Origin: Liolophura sinensis
Taxonomy: Eukaryota; Mollusca; Polyplacophora; Chitonida; Chitonidae
DNA length: 64,000 nucleotides
Assembly (NCBI RefSeq): GCF_032854445.1
Contig: NC_088295.1
Span: 33,531,385 to 33,595,384 of the forward strand
Reading direction: 5' to 3'
Shown: one piece after another, positions 33,535-46,430 of the stretch
Layout: each line of letters starts with the position of its first letter
Position numbering within the stretch: position 1 is the first letter of the stretch
Program-made: the position numbers and the translations under genes
Notes under the pieces: generated by a model
The model's input: only the letters and a program-made list of their open reading frames with translations
Databases searched by the model: none
What the model was told of the DNA's origin: nothing

Positions 33535-33655
33535 TGGGAATCACGGTGCCGCCACCATGTTAGGGTATCACAGGGAGGCCAGGGCGTTAGGGTATCACAG
33601 GGAAGCCAACGTCTTAGGAAATCAGAGGAAGGCCTCCATTTTAGGGAATCTTACG
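33535..33655 (+). repeat. Outlying 4-5 units of the 27-bp minisatellite
   Basis: Units with 'CACCATGTTAGGGTATCACA' and 'GGGAGGCCA' match the large 27-bp array at 36.5-37.1 kb. The first unit starts TTGGGAATCACGGT, closer to the 31-bp type. Confidence 0.85.
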
Positions 33656-35234
33656 GTCACACAACAGATACAAGACTTTTTTGCTTATATAGTACTGCCC
33701 GTTGCAAGATTTGTCCCAGATTCTATTTTATTTCACGACCGGTTTCTGCCCCTTACATGGTAAATCTGGAGCTCAATATTGAAGACTTTAATATACGTAA
33801 TCTTTGGAGTGCCTCATCAAGGTAAGAGAAATAAGCCATGAACTGCATGACTCAGTGTCAGTATAAAATGTGACTGGTGGGGCGTCTTGTCTGGTCTCAT
33901 CGGCATGGTTATATAGTGAGGCCTCACTATAAATATGTCTTCATGTGTTCCGGCCTACGACAAGGAGACTTCGTTACCTAAATTACTTGAAAAGCGACCA
34001 GAAACTCCAATCAAAGAAAAAAAGCAAATTATCTCACCAGATGTAATAAAGGGGTGGTAATGGTTTCCTTTAAGAAATGTTGGGCACATGAGAAGTGATG
34101 AGTTAGCGTAATACATCCACAATACGGCCGGAAAATAGCTGGTGGTGCCGGAAATAACGGACTGTTTATCATTAAAATAAAATGTATTTTTTTGTCAAAC
34201 AATATTTCTGTTTGGATATATAGAAGACATAGCACCCATATGTTTATGCTGCCATAAATTATTTGATGATGCATACCTGAGAGAATTTTGAGGATGTAAT
34301 GCAGAAGTCACGTACAAAGAGACGGTTAATTTGTATAAGTTGGGAGGAAAGGGTTGAAGACATCCTGAGAAGTGTACGCTTTGAGTGAGCTATCAGCGGC
34401 AATGGGATTCTTGTAATAACCCGTCCCGCTCTGCCAAACCACAGTTTACTTCATCAGAGTGAAGAGAAGATGAACTATGAGCCGGTGCGGTAAGAAAAGG
34501 CCGACCGAAGTGCCTGATAGAAGGCCACTATTGGCACAAGTGTTGATTAAACCAAGAAAGCAATATTCTCTGTTAGATTTATGCATCCTGTCTTTTCAAG
34601 ACAAACCGGGCTTTCGAGAACACCAGGGGAGATCTGTTGAAAGTCGTTTACACTGGGTCTCATTGGGTGCGGATATAACGCACTTATACCTAGTATAGTT
34701 GAGCAGAGCCAAAATTTATTTCTTTGTTTCCATATCTTAACATATCATCTATTTCCTGCCCTGGTTGCTATCAGCGAGTATATATGAAAACTGTTGAATG
34801 ATTTACTCTTACATCCAAGCAGGCCCTATTCTACACGCATTTTTATTTGTTTGGAAAATGGAGATAATGTCATAGAAATTAATCTTACGATCGACCGTGA
34901 CGACATTCCGAGTATGGCAGGTGTGTCCGGCTAGAATTTAAACTTTAGGATCGACAATCTTAATCAGATCATTGCAAGTTAGGCAAAATTACCGGATCAT
35001 AATGACACTTATTACCATTTTGCTGCCTGTGCTGTTGGAAACAATTTATGCTGCACTCAAGCCGAACGTACAGGTTAGGAATTTAGTGGATCAAAATGAC
35101 AACGTTCAAGCTAATATAAACACATTCTTTCAGATGTATACGTGCAACCATACACAACAGGAAGTTATGATTGTCTTGCAATAAATCGCAAGAAAGCCCA
35201 TGCTAGAACTATCTTGTAACGAATCACAAACAAT
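33656..35234. other. Intergenic, one weak secreted-peptide frame
   Basis: No recognisable gene. The frame from ATG 35002 to about 35184 starts with a hydrophobic, signal-peptide-like MTLITILLPVLLETIYA and ends after about 60 residues without homology. It is probably chance. Confidence 0.4.
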
Positions 35235-36492
35235 GTATTTTCGGGAATCATGTATGTTTGGTAATGGCAGTACAGCTACCATGTATGTTTGGGAATCACA
35301 GTACAGCTCTCATGTCTGCTTGGGAATCACAGTGCAGCTATCATGTATGTTTGGGAATCACAGTACAGCTATCATGTACGTTTGGGAATCACAGTACGGC
35401 TACCATGTATGTTTGGGAATCACAGTACGGCTACCATGTATGTTTGGGAATCACAGTACGGCTACCATGTATGTTTGGGAGTCACAGTACAGCCATCATG
35501 TATGTTTGGGAATCACAGTGCGGTTAGCATGTATGTTTGGGAATCACAGTACGGCTATCATGTATGTTTGGGAATCACAGTACGGCTATCATGTATGTTT
35601 GGGAATCACAGTACAGCTATCATGTATGTTTGGGAATCACAGTACAGCTATCATATATGTTTGGAAATCACAGTACAGCTCTCATGTATGTTTGGGAATC
35701 ACAGTACGGCCATGATGCATGTTTGGGAATCACAGTACGACTACCGTGTATTTTTGGGAATCACAGTACGGCTACCATGTATGTTTGGGAATCACAGTAC
35801 GGTTATCATGTATGTTTGGGAATCACAGTACGGTTATCATGTATATTTGGAAATCACAGTACGGCCATGATGCATGTTTGGGAATCGCAGTACAACTACC
35901 ATGTATGTTTGGGAATTACAGTACGGCTGCCATGTATGTTTGGGAATCACAGTACAACTACCACGTATGTTTGGAAATCACAGTACGGCCATGATGCATG
36001 TTTGGGAATCACAGTACGGCTACCATGTATATTTGGGAATCACAGTACGGCTACCACGAAGGTTTGGGAGTCACAGTACGACTATCATGTATGTTTGGGA
36101 ATCACAGTACGGCTATCATGTATGTTTGGGAATAGCAGTATGGCTACCGTGTATGATTGGGAATCACAGTACGGCTGTCATGTATGTTTGGGAATCACAG
36201 TACGGCTACCATATATGTTTGGGAATCATAGTACGGCTGTCATGTAAGTTTGGGAATCACAGTAGGGCTACCATGTATGTTTGAGAGTCACAGTGCGGCT
36301 GTCATGTATGTTTGGGAATTACAGTATGGCTGTCATGTATGTTTGGGAGTCACAGTACGGTTATCATGTATGTTTGGGAATCACAGTGCAACTATCATGT
36401 ATGTTTGGGAATCACAGTACAGCTACCATGTATGTTTGGGAATCACAATACAGCTCTCATGTGTGTTTGAGAATCACAATACGGCTGATGCA
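35235..36492 (+). repeat. 31-bp minisatellite, about 40 units
   Basis: Unit 'CATGTATGTTTGGGAATCAC' plus 'AGTACGGCTAC'. Because 31 is not a multiple of 3 and the unit has few stops, all three forward frames stay open over long distances and each translates to the same 31-residue cycle (…VWESQYGYHVCLGITV…). These frames are a by-product of the repeat rather than evidence for a protein. Confidence 0.97.
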
Positions 36493-37115
36493 TGTTAGGG
36501 AGGCCATCATGTTAGGGAATCACGGGGAGGCCACAGTGTTAGGGAATTACAAGGAGGCCACCATGTTAGGGAATCACAGAGAGGCCACACTGTTAGGGAA
36601 TCACAGAGAGGCCACCATGCTAGGGAATCACAGACAGGCCAACATGTTAGGGAATCATGAGGTGGCCACCATGCTAGGGAATCACAGACAGGCCAACATG
36701 TTAAGGTATAACAGGGAGGTAGTGAATCACAGAGAGGCCACAATGTTAGGGAATCACGAGGAGGCCACCATGCTAGGGAATCACAGACAGGCCAACATGT
36801 TAGTGAATAACAGGAAGGCCACCATGTTAGGGAATCACAGAGAGGCCACAATGTTAGGGAATCACGAGGAGGCCACCATGCTAGGGAATCACAGAGAGTC
36901 CACAATGTTAGGGAATCACGAGGAGGCCACCATGCTAAGGAATCACAGACTGGCCAACATGTTAAGGAATAACAGGGAGGCCACCATGCTAGGGAATCAC
37001 AGACAGGCCAACATGTTAGGGAATCACAGACAGGCCACCATGCTAGGGAATCACAGACAGGCCAACATGTTAGGGAATAACAGGAACGCCATGATGCATG
37101 TTGGGGAAGCACAGT
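36493..37115 (+). repeat. 27-bp minisatellite, about 22 units
   Basis: Unit 'CATGTTAGGGAATCACAGAC' plus 'AGGCCAC' or 'AGGCCAA'. Alternating CACCATGCTAGGG and CAACATGTTAGGG units give a 54-bp dimer pattern in the right half. It equals the neighbouring 31-bp unit minus 4 bp. Units at both borders carry GATGCATGTT, as in some 31-bp units. Open frames on both strands (297 residues forward including part of the 31-bp array, 201 reverse) follow from a unit length divisible by 3. Confidence 0.97.
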
Positions 37116-37993
37116 CCGGCCACCGAATTAAGCAGGCCACACTGGGATTCATAACTTTACTCAGAAAATTTTAGACTTTTGATTGACAAGTACGGAAAAT
37201 ATTTACTTTTGTTATCTTCACTTAATTGAAACATTTCGCCCAGAAAAGTTGAGCGAGGTGCTGAAAAGTATGAACTGAACTTGATCCGAGAGGAATTTCA
37301 TCAGCTATGTTGATAAGTTATCGAATCTTTGTGAGACATACTTGAGTTTGTATATCCATGAATCCGTTTTGTTATGTAAACCCGACCAGCGGTGCTGGTT
37401 AAACACTCGACCACTGGAGAGAGATAGTCCAAAGACTAGGCTATGGTAAACGCTTGGGTTTATATAGAGATAACTATCTTCCTACTACATTTCAATCAAG
37501 GACTAGTTTGTGATTATCAGTTGTGCCAGATCAAAATTCCACTTTGTAACCAAATTTTGTTAAAGACTCGAAGTATTGTTTATGATTTTTATGAAAATTA
37601 AGGGAGCTTTAAAGATGACGCAGATATTTGCGATACTGGTGTGGAATAAAGTCACGGTAAATAAAGATATTAAAATGTATATGATATGACATGATGACCT
37701 TGGGACATTAAATGTGAACACAAAGGCAGTGTAACCAGAAGTTACTAACCTGGGGTTAGGGAAATATTAGTATCCATGTTCATCAAATTGCCTTTATGAA
37801 CATCTGTAATCAAAGCGCGACTGAGATAAATGTACCTATATTTGTATTCAATTTGGAAATTATAAATTCACGGACTAAAGAAAGTTCGACTCCACAGTTA
37901 GATTAAATGTTTTTTTCATTCAATTACTTAATTTTTGACCCAGCTTCTTAACTGGCGGAACAATTGCACTTAGCCATGTCGTAAGTAAGAAGA
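37116..37993. other. Intergenic, nothing recognised
   Basis: No gene or repeat seen between the minisatellite and the MITE. Confidence 0.5.
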
Positions 37994-38248
37994 TACACGC
38001 AGAAAATTAATCCGTTAAATTTAACAAGAAGTATGTCTGAATGATGCTAGAATGTATTCTGTTATTATAACACAACATTGTGTCATATTATAATATTCTG
38101 TTACTCTGCAATAGAATGGTTATGTTGAATCAATAGAATATGTGTGATATATTTAACAGAATAATCTGCTGCAACAACAGAATACAATCTAGCATCACCC
38201 AGATGACAGGTTTTCTGTTGAATTTAACAGATTAATTTTTTTGGTGTA
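37994..38248. mobile_element. Foldback MITE, 255 bp
   Basis: The two ends are inverted copies over about 65-70 bp: left TACACGCAGAAAATTAATC and GATGCTAGAATGTATTCTGT; right, reversed, TACACCAAAAAAATTAATC and GATGCTAGATTGTATTCTGT. The middle is AT-rich and partly palindromic. TA at each end (37994-37995, 38247-38248) would be the target duplication, as for Tc1/mariner-derived MITEs. No coding capacity. Confidence 0.85.
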
Positions 38249-40205
38249 AAAAATGTGTAACCTGGTTGATGTGATGCAGAGGAGCGGTTTTAGCATAATT
38301 AAACAATTCTTAAAAGTGTTTCTTCTTTATTTATTTTTTTCATTTTTGGAAAGTAGAGTTCAGTTTTGTACGTGACACATAAGCCTGATATGAAACATTC
38401 CCGATTTCCAGACATGCCGATCTATAGAGTTATCTCTAATACTGCACTGCTTAATACCAAGGAGCTGAATTTGACTAAAAGCTAATGTTTACACATAAAT
38501 ACACATACTCAGTAGAAAGTACGAAATCCTGGACAATGAAAACAGAGCAGCCACGACAGTAATAAATGTAATAACTGGCAATTGGTCACAGTTACCGGGC
38601 CATTTCTCAATTCATCTGAAATAAGAACTTTCCATGTCACTCTTCGGACTTCGTAGGCCTATGTGTGTTTGTGGCCCTTTGTACTTTGATCGCCTCGTTC
38701 AATCAACAAGAAAGATAGCCGCTATTCAAGAAATGTACGTGAACTGATCTTCTTTGTGGTATATACGATATCCATTATTTCTGGTGTTTCTCTTTAAGTT
38801 CATCTGCCTTTTCATTGTTTCTTTTGATGTCGATCCAGATTTAGCTTTCCAGGATACACATGTCCAGAGTAATTTTGCCACAGGTTAACTGGCGAGAATG
38901 CCTTCATTTTGACAAGGTTACCACCCTAGTAATGGGTTCGTCGCGGGAGGACATCAGAGTCGACATTATGTGACAGAAAGACTTCATAACAACTCTCATG
39001 ACCAGGCGCTACACTAGGACTCTGCTGCCCCACCCAACCACTAAATTTACCTAACATGAATCCCACTTCAACTGTATGTTTCTATGTCACAATGAGTATC
39101 TTCTATTACGTTGAAATTGTAACAAGCTTGGGTGGTCCATGTGTGGTAGATATTGACAACAAAGCCGCTATTTCTGCACAGCTGTCTCAGTTATGTTTTA
39201 CCGTTGTATATTTTAATTGTAAAGTACCTGGAACATTTTTATAAGAACGCAATTGTGGAAAGGCGTTGACAGTCTTGGTGTGTTTCTAATAACAACAATT
39301 TATTAATTTTATATTCTTGTTTTCATTACATTACAATTGTTCCATCATTATATTCAGACACATCAGTGCAAACGTGATATAATATAGTAGTTTCAAAATG
39401 CACACCACCCTTTTTCACACATATATAGCTGTGTAAAAGTACAAAGGGGATATATTCCCAGGATGTACTTTACTGAGTGCTTTAGTTGATTGTCAGTGTG
39501 TGTAAGATAAGGTAACAGCATTGCTGTAGGTAATTTAAACTAGATGATGCGCGGCGCACCCCGTACACGTCGGTCTTGAAGCGAGGAGAGCGGTCTTCTT
39601 CCCACACTCTCTCTAAGATTCGCCTCATGAAAGGTTATCTCTCCACCTCGTCTCCTCAACTGTGTTCTTGAAATGTGCGCATTTTTTAATGAATGAAGAC
39701 CCTAAGTGCGAGTAGTCATTCACGTAGGCTCAACACACACATACATGTATGTAGGTGTTGGCCACAAGTTTCTAGACAGAAATCTACACATTTCTAGCTC
39801 AGTTATAAGCTGCATGCAGGTAAATCTGAAATTCCAGAAACTGGACAAAAAACTATGATATATTGTGTTTCATCGCCACGATATGGTTGCAATATTGCAG
39901 CAGTTTCACCAAGCCATAATCAGTCATTCATTCATTTATTTTATTGTGTTTCCAAAGTGCAGGACTTAAATCTTTTATGCTGATTATTCCTGTCCACAGC
40001 CAGAAACGAACGTCACAACTTAGACACATGAAAGACAGAAATATACAGAAATATGTTGTTATTTTTTATGAAAAGCCAGCATTTTTTTATTTGCTGCGAC
40101 ACTTTTCTGGCGACACAATTCCCTAGCTACCCGCTATGCATTTTCTTTTAACTCGGATATTTTTCTGAATTATGGAATATTTAAGTTGCCTCTTTAAAAC
40201 AGAGT
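38249..40205. other. Intergenic, nothing recognised
   Basis: No gene or mobile element seen in either strand. Confidence 0.5.
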
Positions 40206-40507
40206 TTGTCAAGCAAAAATAAAAATTAATTTCCTTTTATTTAAAAGCGATCACACTTTGGACATAAATGCCTCAATTTACAAATCAGAAAAACACTAAG
40301 CATCGTTTCCTAGACGATATGACAATATTAACTTGCAACAACTAACAGCAGAACTTATCAAGCAAAAATGATAAAAAAAATACATTTGTTTTTATTTAAA
40401 ATTGATTGCACTTTGGGCATGAATGCCTCTATTTACAAAACAGAAAAACCCCAAGCATCGTTTTCTTTACAACATGACAGAACAGTCTTGTAACAAGCAA
40501 CAGAAGT
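40206..40507. repeat. About 150-bp direct duplication
   Basis: 'gtcaagcaaaaat', 'tttatttaaaa', 'cactttggacataaatgcct' and 'aagcatcgttt' recur in order about 150 bp later with some 15-20% difference. Confidence 0.75.
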
Positions 40508-40745
40508 TCCATAGTGAAGTCGAACCCTTGCATTGTAACGGAAGTGTGATGGATACGTTTCCCTTTAAACAACTAATGCAAGTGTCATTAAGTTCGAGCT
40601 TTTCCCTTGTAGCGACTAATGGAAGTGTCATAGGGAAGTTTGAAACCTTGCCTTGTGACAACTAACGGGAGTGTCATAGATAATTTTGAACTCTTCCCCT
40701 CTAACAACTAACAGAAATATAAAGAAGTTTGAACCCTTCCGTTAT
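40500..40745. repeat. Degenerate tandem repeat of about 46 bp, five units
   Basis: Units with 'aacaactaacggaagtgtca' and 'gaagtttgaacccttcc'-like ends repeat about every 46 bp, directly after the 150-bp duplication. Confidence 0.7.
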
Positions 40746-43700
40746 TCCATTAACCGTTATCTCCAGGCGATCATACATGCAGATGACGGGATTGAGCTTG
40801 TTATGAGATAGTATGGAATAGCAAGTCTAAGGAATCAGAATGCACTGGATGACGTCCGGATTGAACAATGTTCAGTCGTCTCCATAGTCCGTGTACAAGA
40901 AGCCTCAGAACAGACGTTGCTTGTTTTGTGACACCTGTTGATAGACGCCTTGCGTCATTATGTCCGCCTGGCGGCGCGCCCACCCTGTCCTTTCCCCAGG
41001 CTGACGGCTGACGCTATTGAACGTGACTCGCTCTTCTGCCAATGACGTCAATCTGGTCGACAATGTGCCGGAGGGTCAACCTGCTGAAATATACAAACAG
41101 GTCTGCAGGGCGTTGGTGGATTTATCCATCAAATGTTGAAGTTGTATTCATTTATTATTATTATAAATGCTCTGTTCTTCTGTGAGAATTAAATGTCAGG
41201 CAGATAACAAACAAGAAGGTTTCTAACCTGGACAGATAGGCATTGTTACATCTGCTTCCTAACCCTCTGGCACAAAACAATATCTTATCACGCCCTGAAC
41301 ACCCAGCGTGGCAATGTGGTATTGTACTCTTGTCCTCCTGAGGTTGTAAACCAGCAAACCTCTCCACTATATACACACAGGTCAAATGTCTTAATATACC
41401 TTATAATATTTAATCGCCTCTTAAAAGCACTAATGAATCTAAAAGTTTTGTTCCAGACACATGGTCATACACAAACATATATTTGAGATGAATATTCATA
41501 TATAATCCGAGAAAAATAATTTTAAAAGAACAGAAAAATAAATACAAGTACACTGTTTAGTGAAGGCAATGGCACGCCTTCAATAACGTACACATGGTAT
41601 TAGTGTAAAAAACATTCTTAGAACAACGTTCGTTGCACATATAAACGTAAAATAACATAGACATAGGAGAATGACTTCCTTCCTACTTTAATGTTAGCTG
41701 GGCAACAATTATTATTCTTAATTTTGACTTATTCTTCATCTATTAGGATAGATTCGAAAGGAAGCAGTGCTCTTTAAATCTTCAAAAACTACTCCAGTTG
41801 GGTTGTTTATAGGTCTTGGAAATTCACACAATTGCACGGCGTACTCTTGGCTAGGTGAAATAAGGTGAATTTATGGTGCGGGATAACACGGCATGGCAGG
41901 AACTTTCTTACAACATCACGTTCAAGAAGCGGAAAACAGCCCTGGGTGAACCCTCCAAGCGAGACCCCGCGAAATCTAGGGCAATGTGTCAACGCCTATA
42001 ACAGGGTGTCCACTTAAATTAAATCTCAGATATAACTAACACCTTAACTCGGCCTTTAGGAAACAGCTTGTCATATTTTACGGTTTTGTTATGATTTTTT
42101 CTCTTGGCTACAGCTTCAGCAGAACTGAGCTGTTGGCGTAAAGCACGTTAAAACACCGGATCTGCCGTGCTGAGTCATGCCCCGTGCTGGCTGGGAGCCG
42201 TTGCGCAGACTGGCGTGTTGTCAGCCTGTAACACTAGGCCCGCAGACAATATGATGTGGGAAAAAAGGGAACGCCCCATGGAGTTTGTCTGCAGCTTTAC
42301 AACAAAGGAATCTCATCGATGTTTCTGTAATTGGTTTTGACGTGATAGGACTGTCTTTAAAAGGTTTTGTGGAAAACTCCGCAAATATAGGTCATACATC
42401 TGGGTTGGAACGACTCAAGTTTTACGATGGAGGGAAGTAACCTACGCCTCACCCCTTGTTGCTTAGTCGGAAGGACTGAAGCCCAAGAGGACGTTTGAAC
42501 ATTGGCAAATCTTTGTTATTATGTGATTGTGATGCTATCGTTAACACTTTCATAACTGCAATCCTGACCGAATTTCAAGGCGCAAAATGGCGTTTGTCTT
42601 TACGTTTGGTTTGAACCAAGCAACTTGCAGCGTCTTTCGCCTCATTCGTTTCACGCACATTCCAACTGTTTGTGCCTAGAAATTTCCATGGTATTTGGCA
42701 GCCAGTGATTTTCTTACAGCACTAATTCCGTGGAAATCAACGTATTACCGTAGTCCAAATTTGACTGATTCTCGTATTTGCTCATTGCTCATGTATGTCA
42801 ATGCCCAGAAAACAGTTTCCTGTAAGTATACCTACCGGATCACACTCGGCAGAAGCAAACACTTAATGACGCTAACGTAAGCAACAGTTCCCGACGGAAA
42901 CCTTGTTATAAGAGAACGTAGATCTTTGGCCTAGGACAGTTCAGGACGGACGGTTTGGTGTATAACTGGGTCAGTCTCCAAACGCCTCAAACAAAGCGTC
43001 AACGTCCATTCCACATCAAACCAATATCATGTACATGCATTCACAATGTTGTCGGCAAACCATGTTTCACAAAACAGATAAAATTCATGCATACTCTTGA
43101 GACTAGGAGACTATAAGTAGGCCACCATCATGAGAAAATAACAGCACTGAGTTACAGGCGGAACTAGGCCAGTTTCCACGAGCTCAAAACAGGTTAAAAG
43201 CATAGGGTCTTTTATGAAAACCGACAATTTGTGCGATCTTTGGAAGATTTTGCCTTTCGTATCACTGTTTTGTATGAGGACTATGAAAGAAAGTTGGCTG
43301 AATAAATTTAATCATTTACATTTTCACATACAAAAGTATAGAAGTACTGGAGTCTGCAGTCCACAATGCAACCTCTTGTTCTGGAATTATCAAAAAATGA
43401 TACATTAAGAGTGGTAAAAGGCGTCATTATGTTGCACCTTGACCAAATTGCAAAGTGATGAATGTATTTAACATCTTATTCAAACAATATATCGTCTTAA
43501 TACTTTTATTGTATTAACTGTACACCCAAATGGGGATGGGTCCATAATCGACTTTTTGAATGATATTTTGGAGTTTTCGCTGACGACTGAAAGATTTATC
43601 AGATAACAAATATCGACCGTTGAAATGTAAAACACGAAAAGGAGCATTCTCGCAGAATTTCATTTTGTTCTGGCTGACGCGATATTAGAGTATATATTCG

Positions 43701-46430
43701 GGCCGTCGCTGCAAGATCGAGTGTAGATAGGATAAAAAAATGTATCCCTTCACCAATGATGTCCTCTGCTCAAATATACGTTTAATTTAGGAAATATTCA
43801 ATGTTCTTCGCAAGTGTTGGCGGTTTTCCTCGGGCTCTTCCCCAGTAATACCTGTTTTGCCGTGATGCCAGTAAAATATCTATGTTTTAAAGTGCCAAAT
43901 GAAAAGAACTGAATAAATATTTATTCTCAACCAACATATTTACTTTTGCACAAGGCCAAAATGTCCTCCCTACTGTTTGTAATGTTCTACCAATGTCAAG
44001 AACGTCAGTTTTGATCTATTTATTTATCCACACTAAGAATGATAACGTGTTCTTCATTATAAGCCTTGAAAATTGGCCAGCATTCTTGTAACAATAGTCT
44101 GCCTCGCCTAATGGAGATGTTTGTCGGCACAATTGTTGTAAAACTGTACAACATTGAAAGTCTTGAAAACAGCAGGCTTAATTGACCCTAGGCTATTGCC
44201 TATGTTACCATGTGTCTTGTAAACTGTAGCTTCGGATTTTGTCTGAGGAGTACCAAATCCAAGATGAGTTTACCAAACACCTTGTACCTGTTTTTGGTTG
44301 TCGGAGCCTATAGTGATGGAAACGATGGAGGAATACGTTTACGGAAACAAACGTTAGAAAATATTCCTTTGAAACTGAAGCCTTAATTTTCCCATCTGTA
44401 CGAACTGGCATGGCTGGCTGGAAAGTAATGTAACCACGTCACCGTGTTTTGATGGTTTATGACCCGGCTAACCTCATTGGCCTTTTGCCCTGTTAGCGGC
44501 AAGCCACTGTGTTTGAACACGAACACACGGTGTACATTTTCTCTGTTATTCCTGTCTATTTGCTTTGTTATCGAACCTGACCATTTAGTCTTTACGTTTG
44601 GAGGCAACATTGTAAGTGCACTGATATTATGTGATATTTACAGACATGTATGTATATAATAGGTGTAAATCGAGATATGTAATGTTATGGCCTCCTCTAA
44701 TGAGATAAACCATTATTCATATGGAAAATAACTTGTGATTTCACATGTACATGTAGGCCTATGCATCTGTTTATTGCAGAGCAGGAAAACTAGTCTATCC
44801 TTCAGTATTTTTATATGAGGAAAATTATGGAAATGTGTAAATAACATTGCTTGTCATTCTCGTTAACTGACCGCAAGGTTTATTATTATTATTCATTATT
44901 CGTTATATATCTGACCGCAGTCTGACCTTGCTCATAATATGGTGAACCTCCGACATCGTCACTGTAAAACAGATCGTCACTATCACGTCGCAGGCGCCAA
45001 CTCAGACCAATCACAAGGTTGCTCCCAAAAACTAAATGTGAAATGATCTAATAATTATAAGTCCAGTATGTGAATCAATGTCACTGCTGAGCATGTTGAT
45101 AGGATAACATGCAGGCCGTTTTGTTCTGCAGGAGACCGTCTGAATGCTTGTGGAATTGACCTTCGTGATCTTCGGTCTTTTTCTTACAAATGCCTTTCCA
45201 GCTAAGCAAGTGTGTTTACCTAGGGTCCCGATTTCTAGGAGGTATTTCAGCAAACCACCTCCAAATTTACAGTGTCTCGACGTCCTGGAATTGCATATTT
45301 GACAGTTGCCAGATTAACAAGCGGTCTGTGCAGCGTTCAACTGCAGGTCTGTTTATGGCAAGCGTCGCAGAATCCAAACGAGGCCAGGAGCTCGATTAGC
45401 CATCTGGGAACGTGCAGAGGCGATCATGTTAATCAAACTATTTCCCCCATCGCTCTCCAGGGAATTAAACATGCCTTCAGTTCTTAGCCTGTCTTTACAG
45501 AATTTGCATTTGTTATAGACTAAACTGGGCCTCTGTCCAAAGTTGTACAACTACGTCTGTTGATGTCTGGGAAGGATCGTCTGGCTTGGCGCCAAAGGGA
45601 TTGTACTGCATCAACCGTAGCGGCCAGCGCTATGATAATTGATCTGAGGCCAATCGAAGCAGAGTCAGTGTAATCGACCAGACTCACCCCGTACAAGCCT
45701 GCGCACTGGACACCAAATTCCCGATAAAATCTCCAAGAAGTATATAATTTGGCGGGGACGATTTTTCTGTACCCTGATATGACGGAATCGACAATTAGCA
45801 AGAAGATTGATTTCTTTTGGCAGTTTTTATAGCAGTTGGCCGTCATGATATTGTTGTTCTTGATGATTTAATGGAGCAGTGTCTGAATCACAACTCCGTC
45901 CCATATTGATGGCGATTATGTAATACACATATCCATAAAAACTTTACGTGTCCGGGCCTCACACTCGAAAGGTACATTACGTAAGCATGTGAAGATGATA
46001 CCCTACAACAGCTCTAGACAAATCGCCATATATTAAATTAATGTTGGTTGCAAAGGTGATAACTTGTGAATTTAGAACGATGTATGAAAGAGAAGGTTAA
46101 ATGATGTGATCCATTACGTGCACCACATCGGCTGGCTAAAACTTATTTCGTTATGTAGCTGTTATATGTACTTATTTAATTCTTGTTATGGATTATGGTA
46201 TGAATAAAACCTATAATATTGTTTATGTATATATTGTATATATTGTTATGTATGACAACTGGCACGAGAGAACATAGTTCTTTTATACGATAAACACGAT
46301 GCGCTTCTTTAAAAGGATCCAAGCTGGTACCATACAGCCCTGAGCCACGTTAAAAACTTAAATGGTGGCTTTTAAATGGCACTCAGTCATTAGTTACATT
46401 GGGTGTCTTTGGTTAGAATCGTGAATGAAA
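40746..46430. other. Long gene-poor stretch
   Basis: Only short chance frames. An ATT microsatellite lies at 44880-44900. No mobile element, RNA gene or conserved exon could be recognised. Confidence 0.45.

Noticed and set aside
35002-35184. Small secreted peptide starting MTLITILLPVLLETIYA
   Set aside because: Hydrophobic start only; the remaining residues are low in cysteine and lack homology, and it abuts the minisatellite. Too weak to call.
36493-37115. TTAGGG words suggesting an internal telomere tract
   Set aside because: TTAGGG occurs once per 27-bp unit and not as tandem hexamers, so it is incidental.
35200-37174. Long repetitive ORFs of 136-297 residues as protein genes
   Set aside because: They are open in all three frames and on both strands because of unit composition, with no start context, splice sites or domain. 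Kept only as an observation about repeats.
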